8,405 bases of DNA from Eubacteriales Family XIII. Incertae Sedis bacterium (GTDB lineage: Bacteria; Bacillota; Clostridia; Peptostreptococcales; Anaerovoracaceae): the NCBI GenBank assembly GCA_031287295.1, contig JAITTH010000046.1:1-8405 (forward strand), in the 5' to 3' direction. Shown here in pieces: positions 1-6,064 of this stretch; the first letter of the stretch is position 1; each line of letters begins with the position of its first letter. Position numbers and translations under genes: made by a program. The notes below the pieces were generated by a model, which saw nothing but the letters and a program-made list of their open reading frames with translations, made no database searches and was not told the DNA's origin.

Positions 1-2
1 AA

Positions 3-182
3 GGGGGAACCGGAGACTTAAACAGCTTGGCCAATTGGCGTTATTGGACGCGCTCGAGAGGAGCTGCGTCAGGAGTTAGCGGGACCATGACCGGCATCGG
101 TGGTGGCAGCGGTCAATTTTTCGGTGCTGCTGCCGATGCGACTATTATAGGCTACCGTCCGGCATTGTGGATCAGACCGTAA
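3..182 (+). CDS. C-terminal fragment of a DUF6273-like protein (5' end outside window)
   Basis: The reading frame is open from the window edge to a TAA at 180-182, giving 59 residues with no start inside the window. The visible peptide contains N-W-R-Y-W-T-R-S-R-G, then a Gly/Ala/Ser-rich stretch, and ends G-Y-R-P-A-L-W-I-R-P. A 'W-x-R-S' segment followed by a final 'G-x-R-P-A-L-W-I/L' is the characteristic ending of DUF6273-type domains, common in clostridial secreted, surface or phage-associated proteins; this is recalled family knowledge, not a search result. The molecular function is unknown and the rest of the protein cannot be seen. A strong hairpin 55 bp downstream is consistent with this being the last gene of its transcript. 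A competing frame (2-79) is also open but shorter and lacks recognisable motifs. Confidence 0.6.
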   Translation, partial: GGTGDLNSLANWRYWTRSRGAASGVSGTMTGIGGGSGQFFGAAADATIIGYRPALWIRP

Positions 183-236
183 GCCGGAAATTTTCAAATC
201 ACAATCACCCATCTGACAGGTGAACGATAGATTGTC

Positions 237-274
237 AACGAAGTCCATGCGACAAGCCTCGCATGGACTTCGTT
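237..274 (+). terminator. Strong hairpin, probable terminator of the upstream gene
   Basis: A perfect 15-bp inverted repeat (arms 237-251 and 260-274, left arm AACGAAGTCCATGCG) encloses an 8-nt loop. It lies between the partial gene ending at 182 and the ileS promoter. The sequence after the stem has only scattered T residues rather than a clean T-run, so termination may be imperfect or the stem may act mainly as a 3' stabiliser. It ends about 10 bp before the ileS -35, so it is not part of the ileS leader. Confidence 0.65.
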
Positions 275-283
275 TCGTCCTAT

Positions 284-313
284 TTGCCGACATTGTGCCG
301 TGTGATGTATAAT
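284..313 (+). promoter_or_regulatory. Sigma-70 type promoter of ileS
   Basis: TTGCCG at 284-289 and a perfect TATAAT at 308-313 are separated by 18 bp. Transcription would start near 320, leaving a leader of only about 30 nt before the ATG at 352. There is therefore no room for a T-box or other tRNA-sensing leader downstream of this promoter. Confidence 0.65.
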
Positions 314-351
314 ATTTGGGAAAATGGCGCACATAAAGAAGTGGGGAAAAA

Positions 352-3300
352 ATGTTTGAACACTTGTCCGATCGACCGATCGCAGATTATCAAAATGAAC
401 AGGCAGACGCATGGGAGGCAGAGGATCTTCTAAAGGAATGTGTGGAGGGAAGAGAAGGTGCTCCGCGGTTTTTGTTTTACGAAGGACCGCCCACGGCGAA
501 TGGCAAACCGGGCATTCATCATGTAATGGCACGCACCCTAAAAGATTCGGTCAACCGTCATAAAACCATGCAGGGATATCAGGTTCCCCGCAAGGCCGGC
601 TGGGATACACACGGACTTCCCGTCGAAATCGAGGTCGAAAAAGAACTCGGTCTTTTGACGAAGAAAGACATTGAGGCATACGGCATTGGTGCCTTTAATG
701 AAAAATGCCGCGAATCTGTATTCAAATACGAAGGAATGTGGCGCGAGATGAGTCGTCGCATGGGTTTTCTTGTCGATATGGATCACCCCTACATTACGCT
801 TGCAAACGACTACATCGAGACGGAGTGGTACATACTGAAAAAGTTCTTCGATGAGGGCTATATTTACGAAGGGCACAAAATTCTTCCGTACTGCCCGCGT
901 TGTGGAACGGGACTCGCTTCTCACGAAGTCAGTCTTGGCTATAAAGAGGTGAAGACAAACACCGTAACCGCGCTGTTTAAACGTAAAGATGCGGACGAAT
1001 ACTTTCTCGCGTGGACGACAACCCCGTGGACATTGGCGGCAAACGTTTCGTTAACGGTAGGTCCCGACGTCGAGTACATCCGGGCACGCATAAGACGATC
1101 CGATGAACAACAAAAGGCGACGGATATTTCCGAACTGCACGGCGATAAAATTGTATATCTTGCGAAGGTCCTTGCCGACAAAGTTGTCGGTGTCGGCGGT
1201 TACGAAGTTCTCTCGACATGTCAAGGTAAAGAGCTTGAACATGTGGAATATGAGCAACTCATGCCTTTCGTGGACGTTGCGGGACAGTGGCCGCGCAATA
1301 AGGCATTTTACGTTACGGTAAACGATTATGTCACAATTGAAGACGGTACAGGCATCGTGCATACGGCACCTGCGTTTGGGGAAGACGATTATCAGACGGG
1401 AAGGAAATACGGTTTGCCCGTGCCAAACCCGGTAGATGAAGACGGGAAATATATCGACACGATTTGGAAAGGGCGCTTCGTCATGGACGAAGGCTTGGAT
1501 GTCGAGATTATCAAGTGGCTCTCCGCGGAAGGAAAGCTGTTTTCGAAAGAAAAAGTTGAGCATAACTACCCGCACTGTTGGCGATGTGGCACGCCGCTCA
1601 TCTATTACAGCAAGCCCAGTTGGTACATCGAGATGACCAAACTGAAAGATGCTCTCGTTTCGAACAACAAAAAAGTAAATTGGTTCCCGGATTTTGTCGG
1701 CGAAAAACGTTTTGGAAACTGGCTCGAAAACGTAAACGACTGGGCCATATCGAGAAGCCGTTATTGGGGCACACCCATCCCGATTTGGCGTTGTGACGAT
1801 TGCGGCGAAATTCTTGCCGTCGGTTCGCGCGCCGAGTTGAAAGAAAAGGCAATTGAAGAGATTCCGCTGGGCGAAAATGGTGAGGCGAACATTGAACTTC
1901 ACAGACCTTACGTGGACGAAATTCATATTCCCTGCCCGAAATGCAAGGCGGAGATGACACGAATTCCCGATGTTATCGACTGCTGGTTCGACAGCGGTGC
2001 CATGCCTTTTGCGCAGCAGCACTGGCCGTTTGAATGTGAACAAGAATTTGATGATGAATTGTTCCCTGCGGATTTCATCTGTGAAGGCATAGACCAGACA
2101 CGTGGATGGTTCTATTCGCTCATGGCAATTTCTACCTTTGTAAAAGGTGCATCGCCTTATCGCAACGTGCTCGTGAACGACCTCATTCTCGACAAGAATG
2201 GCATAAAAATGTCAAAGACCAAAGGCAATACCGTTGATCCGTTTAAGCAATTCGACAAATATGGCGCCGACGCGACGCGGTGGTATTTGCTTCACGCTTC
2301 CCCCGCATGGTCGCCGACAAAGTTCGATGAAGATGGGCTAAAAGAAGTCTCGGGGAAATTCTTCGGAACGCTTCGCAACATCTATTACTTCTTCGTACTC
2401 TATGCCAATCAAGACGGCATGGACCCTCGGGAATGGACGGTGGAACATGCGTCAAGACCTGAGCTTGACCGCTGGATTTTGTCGAAGTACAACAATTTGA
2501 TTCAGAATGTAATTTCAGACATGGATTCTTACGATCACATGCGTGCGGTTCGGCGCATTCAAGATTTTACGGTGGAAGATCTTTCGAATTGGTACATTCG
2601 CCGCGCAAGACGACGGTTTTGGGCAGAGGAGTCCAGTGACGATAAGAAGTCCGTTTATGCGACAACCTATGAAATTTTAACGGGAGTGGCACAGCTTGCC
2701 GCACCGATGGCGCCTTTCCTCACGGATGAGATATACCAAAAGCTCACAGGAAAAGGCAGCGTCCACCTTTCCCTCTATCCAAGAGCCGATGCTGAGAAAA
2801 TTGACGCAACCCTGGAAGAGAAGATGGATCTCGTTCGAGATCTCGTAACGCTTTCACGTAGCGTTCGCGAAAAGGTGAACATCAAAGTGCGCCAGCCTCT
2901 GTCCATGGTTTTGGTTGACGCAAAGTACGAGCCACTTATCGGCGAGATGCAGGAGCTCATAAAAGAGGAAGTGAACATCAAAGAAATTCGTTTCTGCGAC
3001 GACCTTTCGGAATACATGAACTTCAGTCTAAAGCCGAATTTTAAGATGGCAGGGCCAAAACTCGGTTCACAAATGAAGGCGTTTGCCGCATCTCTTGCCG
3101 GTGCGGATGCTGCGGCATTCCTTGCGGAGATGGAGGCGAATGGATCTGTCAATTGGTCGATCGATGGCACCCCTGTTACGGTCGAAAAAGATTTTGTGGA
3201 TGTGCAGATAACAGCGAAGGAAGGCTTTGCCGTCGCGATGGAAAACAATGTGTTTACCATTCTCGATACGGGCATTACGCCGGAACTGAAAGCGGAAGGC

Positions 3301-3549
3301 TACATGCGTGAATTCGTCTCAAAGGTGCAGCAACTCCGCAAGAATATGAATCTGGAGATGATGGATAACATCGCAATTCGTTACGATGTGAACGACGAAG
3401 TGAAGAGCGCTGTTGAGGACTATCGTGCGTACATTATGAAGGAAACCTTGGCGTGTACGCTCGAACCTTTCACTGCAAACGAAATGCCGGAAGATCGATA
3501 CTTTGATTTGAATGGTTTGCGTTCCGGAATTGATGTGCAGAAACTTTAA
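352..3549 (+). CDS. ileS: Isoleucyl-tRNA synthetase, type 2, with swapped HIGH motif (GIHH)
   Basis: This cytoplasmic class I aminoacyl-tRNA synthetase attaches isoleucine to tRNA-Ile and should edit mischarged valine. At 1065 residues it is longer than the ~930-residue bacterial type 1 enzyme and fits the eukaryote-like type 2 group. Visible elements, in order: G-P-P-T-A-N-G then the class I signature as G-I-H-H at residues 54-57 (canonical H-x-G-H); a Cys pair 181/184; the editing-domain threonine-rich motif W-T-T-T-P-W-T (221-227); the editing motif G-T-G-I-V-H-T-A-P (332-340) with Asp346 nearby; Cys pairs 409/412, 481/484 and 528/531 of zinc-binding type; W-A-I-S-R-S-R-Y-W-G (464-473); and K-M-S-K-T (619-623) in place of KMSKS. 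An anticodon-binding helical domain and the long C-terminal region of type 2 enzymes follow. The ATG has a G-rich site (GTGGGG, 341-346) 5 nt upstream. A sugar-binding lipoprotein gene follows after 28 bp. Confidence 0.96.
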   Translation: MFEHLSDRPIADYQNEQADAWEAEDLLKECVEGREGAPRFLFYEGPPTANGKPGIHHVMARTLKDSVNRHKTMQGYQVPRKAGWDTHGLPVEIEVEKELGLLTKKDIEAYGIGAFNEKCRESVFKYEGMWREMSRRMGFLVDMDHPYITLANDYIETEWYILKKFFDEGYIYEGHKILPYCPRCGTGLASHEVSLGYKEVKTNTVTALFKRKDADEYFLAWTTTPWTLAANVSLTVGPDVEYIRARIRRSDEQQKATDISELHGDKIVYLAKVLADKVVGVGGYEVLSTCQGKELEHVEYEQLMPFVDVAGQWPRNKAFYVTVNDYVTIEDGTGIVHTAPAFGEDDYQTGRKYGLPVPNPVDEDGKYIDTIWKGRFVMDEGLDVEIIKWLSAEGKLFSKEKVEHNYPHCWRCGTPLIYYSKPSWYIEMTKLKDALVSNNKKVNWFPDFVGEKRFGNWLENVNDWAISRSRYWGTPIPIWRCDDCGEILAVGSRAELKEKAIEEIPLGENGEANIELHRPYVDEIHIPCPKCKAEMTRIPDVIDCWFDSGAMPFAQQHWPFECEQEFDDELFPADFICEGIDQTRGWFYSLMAISTFVKGASPYRNVLVNDLILDKNGIKMSKTKGNTVDPFKQFDKYGADATRWYLLHASPAWSPTKFDEDGLKEVSGKFFGTLRNIYYFFVLYANQDGMDPREWTVEHASRPELDRWILSKYNNLIQNVISDMDSYDHMRAVRRIQDFTVEDLSNWYIRRARRRFWAEESSDDKKSVYATTYEILTGVAQLAAPMAPFLTDEIYQKLTGKGSVHLSLYPRADAEKIDATLEEKMDLVRDLVTLSRSVREKVNIKVRQPLSMVLVDAKYEPLIGEMQELIKEEVNIKEIRFCDDLSEYMNFSLKPNFKMAGPKLGSQMKAFAASLAGADAAAFLAEMEANGSVNWSIDGTPVTVEKDFVDVQITAKEGFAVAMENNVFTILDTGITPELKAEGYMREFVSKVQQLRKNMNLEMMDNIAIRYDVNDEVKSAVEDYRAYIMKETLACTLEPFTANEMPEDRYFDLNGLRSGIDVQKL

Positions 3550-3577
3550 AAGATTCCATGTTTTGGGGAGATGTGTT

Positions 3578-4657
3578 ATGAAAAAGGGTTTGACGATTGT
3601 TTTGTGTCTCGTGCTTGTTTTCAGTTTTGCTGCCTGCGCACAAAAAGAAAAAGCGACGATTGCGGAGATTAAGGTAGGCGTTTCAATGCCCACGACGAGT
3701 TTGCAGCGTTGGAATCAGGATGGCGATAACATCAAGAAACAGTTGGAAGAAGCCGGATATACGGTCGATCTGCAGTATGCCGGCGACAACGAGATTCCGT
3801 TGCAAATACAACAGATCGAGGATATGATTGCGGATGGTTGCAAAATCCTTATTGTTGCGGCAATCGATGCCAATCAACTCAGTGGTCCGATGACGGCAGC
3901 AAAGGAAGCGGGCATTCCCGTTATTTCTTACGACCGTCTCATCATGGGTACCAATGCGGTTTCCTATTATGCGACTTTCGACAACACAAAAGTTGGCAAC
4001 TTGCAGGGTCAGGCAATCGTTGATGCGCTCGATCTCGAAAACCAAGCAGGACCGTTTCACATAGAGCTCTTCACGGGCGATCTCGCAGATAACAATGTAA
4101 ACTTCTTCTTCGGCGGTGCGATGGATGTGCTTCAACCTTACATCGACAGTGGCGTTCTCGTTGTACCTTCGGAACAGACGACAACGGCACTGTGTGCAAC
4201 AGAAAACTGGAATACTGAAAAATCTCAGGAGAGAATGGAAGCGCTCATCGCCTCACAGGGTTATGGTCCGAACGGCAAGAAGCTTGACGCAATCCTTTCG
4301 AGCAACGACTCTGTCGCAAACGGCATCACGAATGCCCTTGTTGCAGCAGGTTACACGGAAAAGAATTTCCCGGTTCTCACAGGTCAGGATTGCGATATCA
4401 CGAGCGTAAAGAACATGATCGCCGGAACACAGACCATGTCTGTATTTAAAGATACGCGTATCCTTGCCGAACAGACAGTCAAGATGGTAAAAGCCATTCT
4501 TGAAGGGGAAGAAGTTCCGGTGAACGATACAACGACCTACAACAATGGAACGGGCATCATTCCGACATTCCTCTGTGAGCCGGTTCCGGGGAATGCAAGC
4601 AACTACAAAGAACTGCTTATCGAGAGTGGTTACTACACCGAAGAACAACTGGGGTAG
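3578..4657 (+). CDS. chvE: ChvE/MmsB-type sugar ABC transporter substrate-binding lipoprotein
   Basis: The 359-residue product is a type I periplasmic-binding-protein-fold receptor for monosaccharides. In a monoderm it would be anchored on the outer face of the membrane and hand sugar to an ABC importer. Residues 1-19 form a signal peptide (M-K-K, then a hydrophobic core) ending in F-A-A-C, with Cys20 as the predicted lipidated residue; Phe at -3 is less usual than Leu. The mature part matches the ChvE (multiple-monosaccharide) pattern: I-K-V-G-V-S-M-P-T near residue 30, L-I-V-A-A-I-D, G-I-P-V-I-S-Y-D-R-L-I, I-E-L-F-T-G-D-L-A-D-N-N, L-S-S-N-D-S-V-A-N-G, L-T-G-Q-D-C-D and M-S-V-F-K-D-T-R. I chose the ATG at 3578 because GGGGAG (3565-3570) sits 7 nt upstream and the signal peptide starts there; a longer in-frame start at 3512 would lie inside ileS and spoil the signal peptide. 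No ATPase or permease gene follows, so its transporter must be elsewhere. The actual sugar cannot be read from the sequence. Confidence 0.92.
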   Translation: MKKGLTIVLCLVLVFSFAACAQKEKATIAEIKVGVSMPTTSLQRWNQDGDNIKKQLEEAGYTVDLQYAGDNEIPLQIQQIEDMIADGCKILIVAAIDANQLSGPMTAAKEAGIPVISYDRLIMGTNAVSYYATFDNTKVGNLQGQAIVDALDLENQAGPFHIELFTGDLADNNVNFFFGGAMDVLQPYIDSGVLVVPSEQTTTALCATENWNTEKSQERMEALIASQGYGPNGKKLDAILSSNDSVANGITNALVAAGYTEKNFPVLTGQDCDITSVKNMIAGTQTMSVFKDTRILAEQTVKMVKAILEGEEVPVNDTTTYNNGTGIIPTFLCEPVPGNASNYKELLIESGYYTEEQLG

Positions 4658-4672
4658 ATTTGCGGAGCGGAG

Positions 4673-4743
4673 CGGTTTGCTTGCGAATGGAACGGGCGTA
4701 GGTTTTACGAACATATGTTTGCGTGCAAAACGGTTTGCTTGCG
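4673..4743 (+). repeat. 13-bp direct repeat pair upstream of tRNA-Pro
   Basis: The sequence CGGTTTGCTTGCG occurs identically at 4673-4685 and 4731-4743 (58-bp period). The second copy overlaps the tRNA promoter -35. Further TTTGC/GCAAA words between them can form small alternative hairpins (for example 4718-4729 and 4725-4738), and AACATATGTT at 4710-4719 is a 10-bp palindrome. A short GCGGA tandem (4662-4675) precedes the first copy. No intrinsic terminator is visible here for the ileS-chvE transcript. Confidence 0.5.
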
Positions 4744-4767
4744 TGTGATGGCTGTGTATAGTATAAT
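4739..4767 (+). promoter_or_regulatory. Promoter of tRNA-Pro
   Basis: TTGCGT at 4739-4744 and a perfect TATAAT at 4762-4767 are separated by the ideal 17 bp. The tRNA begins 13 nt after the -10, so the primary transcript would carry a very short 5' leader for RNase P to remove. Confidence 0.7.
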
Positions 4768-4779
4768 GTTGCTCGCCGT

Positions 4780-4857
4780 CGGGGTGTAGCGCAGTTTGGT
4801 TAGCGTACTTGACTGGGGGTCAAGGGGCCGTGAGTTCGAATCTCACCACTCCGACCA
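4780..4857 (+). tRNA. tRNA-Pro (anticodon GGG)
   Basis: A complete 78-nt cloverleaf can be folded. The acceptor stem pairs CGGGGTG (4780-4786) with CACTCCG (4848-4854 region, one G-U pair), followed by a discriminator A and a genome-encoded CCA. The anticodon stem CTTGA/TCAAG (4808-4812/4820-4824) closes the loop CTGGGGG, with anticodon GGG at 4815-4817, reading proline codons CCC and CCU. The T-arm is GTGAG/CTCAC around TTCGAAT (4830-4846). The C1-G72 start is typical of bacterial tRNA-Pro. Confidence 0.97.
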
Positions 4858-4861
4858 ATGG

Positions 4862-4897
4862 AAACCCGCAAGATTTTAATGGTCTTGCGGGTTTTTT
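4862..4897 (+). terminator. Intrinsic terminator after tRNA-Pro
   Basis: A 12-bp perfect stem (4862-4873 with 4883-4894, GC-rich core CCCGC/GCGGG) has a 9-nt loop and runs into six T residues at 4892-4897. It begins 5 nt after the tRNA CCA end. It probably ends both the tRNA transcript and any read-through from ileS-chvE. On the minus strand the stem is followed by only a short T-run, so it might weakly stop hicAB transcription from the other side. Confidence 0.92.
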
Positions 4898-4971
4898 GTG
4901 TCATGAGCACTCTTTAATTTTCGCCTGTTTTTACCTGTTTTCGTCTATCAAGTGTTGCCACTACTAAAATA

Positions 4972-5376
4972 CTAATCATGAATTCCGAGATGTGACTTTA
5001 ACCCCTCCTGTAAGATAAAAGAAAGCGGTGCGTTAACTTGCTTTGCGCGATAATCGAGCCATTCGGGGATTGATACACTCTTTATAACAGATTTTGTACT
5101 CACCTGTTTTCGATACTCGTCTGTATCGCACGCAACGATATTCACAAATTGCGTTGAAGAATCTATCTTCTCCAAAATCGATTCCTTTGTGGATGGTTTT
5201 GGTATTTCACCGTTTTCGTTTTCAGCATCCCACAACCACATAGCGATTGCATCCTGCGCCATAAATATAGCATCTGCTATATCATCGCCAAATGTGAATG
5301 TATGCGGCAAATCAGGAACCTCCACAAGAATTTTTCCTTCCTCTTCAGTAAATATTGCCGGATATGCGTATTTCAT
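4972..5376 (-). CDS. hicB: HicB-family antitoxin
   Basis: This 134-residue protein is the antitoxin partner of HicA: it binds and blocks the toxin and represses the operon. The N-terminal half (about 1-60: M-K-Y-A-Y-P-A-I-F, then a strand ending V-P-D-L-P, and G-D-D-I-A-D-A followed by a helix) is the HicB-like partly degraded RNase H fold. The C-terminal part (about 95-132: K-S-V-S-I-P-E-W-L-D then a helix with S-F-I-L-Q-E-G-L-K) looks like a ribbon-helix-helix DNA-binding segment, as in many Bacillota HicB proteins. The ATG at 5376 has a strong GAAAGGAGA site (5382-5390). It is the second gene of the operon, starting 37 bp after the hicA stop. Confidence 0.9.
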   Translation of the reverse strand: MKYAYPAIFTEEEGKILVEVPDLPHTFTFGDDIADAIFMAQDAIAMWLWDAENENGEIPKPSTKESILEKIDSSTQFVNIVACDTDEYRKQVSTKSVIKSVSIPEWLDYRAKQVNAPLSFILQEGLKSHLGIHD

Positions 5377-5413
5377 TTTATTCTCCTTTCACTATCAGGA
5401 AACAGCACATGGT

Positions 5414-5596
5414 TCATTTCAACCCTGCTGCTTTTAGAATCGCGTTCGCCGTTCCTTTGGGTACTTCTCCTTTATGTCTCGGAATCGGTATCTTCTCTCC
5501 GGGGTGTTCTGAGTGTGTAGCTTGATCGTGTTCTTTTCCGCTTTTTATTTGCCACCCGGCATCTTGTAATTTCTTCCGTAATTCTCTATTGTTCAT
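5414..5596 (-). CDS. hicA: HicA-family mRNA interferase toxin
   Basis: The 60-residue product, the usual HicA length, is a small double-stranded-RNA-binding-fold ribonuclease expected to cleave translated mRNAs when free of HicB. Visible are the N-terminal helix (E-L-R-K-K-L), D-A-G-W, the catalytic-site strand G-K-E-H with His23 in the position of the HicA active histidine, the conserved strand I-P-I-P-R-H-K-G (36-43), and the C-terminal helix G-T-A-N-A-I-L-K-A-A-G-L. No key residue seems lost, so the toxin is probably functional. The ATG at 5596 is preceded by AAGAGGTGA (5601-5609). The toxin gene precedes the antitoxin gene, the standard hicAB order. Function is assigned from the family; toxicity is untested. 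Confidence 0.92.
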   Translation of the reverse strand: MNNRELRKKLQDAGWQIKSGKEHDQATHSEHPGEKIPIPRHKGEVPKGTANAILKAAGLK

Positions 5597-5610
5597 CGAT
5601 TCACCTCTTG

Positions 5611-5640
5611 ATGTGATTATATAATATTATATAATCACAT
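5611..5640. promoter_or_regulatory. Perfect 30-bp palindrome, candidate HicB operator
   Basis: The half-site ATGTGATTATATAAT (5611-5625) is followed immediately by its exact reverse complement (5626-5640) with no spacer. It covers the -10, the spacer and the last base of the -35 of hicAB. A dimeric or tetrameric HicB bound here would block RNA polymerase. Binding by HicB is inferred from position and from known HicB autoregulation. Confidence 0.7.
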
Positions 5641-5645
5641 GTCAA
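5616..5645 (-). promoter_or_regulatory. hicAB promoter
   Basis: Reading the minus strand, a perfect TTGACA (5645-5640) and a perfect TATAAT (5621-5616) are separated by 18 bp. Transcription would start near 5609, just ahead of the hicA ribosome-binding site. Almost the whole promoter lies inside the palindrome at 5611-5640. Confidence 0.75.
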
Positions 5646-5699
5646 TAATATATTTGAAGTTTTTCAAAAAAAATAGGCGGAGCCGAATCCCCGTCACCG

Positions 5700-5714
5700 A
5701 ACATGTCACATGTT
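5700..5714. repeat. 15-bp inverted repeat built from ACATGT hexamers
   Basis: AACATGT (5700-5706) and its reverse complement ACATGTT (5708-5714) flank a single C. The same self-complementary hexamer ACATGT also occurs at 5637-5642 (overlapping the hic -35) and 5732-5737. This could be a regulator-binding site between hicAB and the hyd operon; no protein is identified. Confidence 0.5.
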
Positions 5715-5917
5715 AGATGTGGTTAAAATGGACATGTACTTTCTGTAAGCCAATGGGCAGAATATGTTCATAAGATCTACCATTGAGGATGATATCTTTT
5801 GTACGACGCAGAAGGTGATGGGGCGTATGTTTGATGTTGAGAACAATCCACTTTAGCTTATGTTGCGGGCTTTTGCATTTCTTGCCGTCGTCCTGAAATA
5901 TTCAGAATATTCAAAGG

Positions 5918-5946
5918 TGTACAGTCCGAAATTTATTCCGTATAAT
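5918..5946 (+). promoter_or_regulatory. Probable promoter of the hydC-hydB operon
   Basis: TGTACA (5918-5923, four of six matches to TTGACA) and a perfect TATAAT (5941-5946) are separated by 17 bp, about 120 bp upstream of the hydC ATG. Directly upstream lie TGAA-ATA-TTCA (5894-5904) and GAATATTC (5905-5912), which also give AATATTCA twice at a 9-bp period (5897-5904, 5906-5913). These are candidate operator elements; I found no obvious Rex-type TTGTTAA-N4-TTAACAA site. Confidence 0.5.
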
Positions 5947-6064
5947 TGCAACAGAGGGACGAGCGAATCGCCCCACATTTTAGATAAATCTCTAAGCAAG
6001 GAAAATGGAAAGGGTGCGTAGTTCGGATGCGTAAAAAGCGCCTCCGCGCATATCAGGGAAACAA

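Larger units (their letters stand above)
5646..6064. other. Intergenic region between hicAB and the hyd operon
   Basis: No convincing gene lies in these 419 bp. Contents: a near-palindrome AACATGT-C-ACATGTT (5700-5714) and a further ACATGT (5732-5737); one plus-strand frame with a 30-codon ORF (5764-5856) followed, after its TAG and one codon, by a 53-codon ORF (5860-6021), both without clear ribosome-binding sites; small AT-rich palindromes at 5894-5912; a promoter at 5918-5946; and a leader of about 110 nt before hydC with a weak 5-bp stem (ATGCG 6027-6031 / CGCAT 6047-6051) just ahead of the hydC Shine-Dalgarno. The two-ORF frame could be a remnant of a decayed gene, but I do not recognise its peptide. 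Confidence 0.5.

Noticed and set aside
1..79. A second open frame at the left edge (2-79) as the true gene end
   Set aside because: The frame ending at 182 is longer and carries a recognisable C-terminal motif. The shorter frame has neither.
183..351. T-box riboswitch or other structured leader for ileS
   Set aside because: No T-box consensus or anti-terminator pair is visible, and the only strong hairpin lies upstream of a good promoter close to the ATG.
1051..2043. A 330-codon open frame on the minus strand inside ileS
   Set aside because: It is fully antisense to a well-supported synthetase gene, has no recognisable motifs and arises from codon usage of the true frame.
5681..5703. Similarity of the CGAATC...CCGA sequence to the 3' end of tRNA-Pro, suggesting an attachment-site repeat bounding hicAB
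   Set aside because: Only short 4-6 base blocks match, and a gap is needed. There is no integrase gene and no exact repeat of the tRNA end, so an integrated element is not supported.
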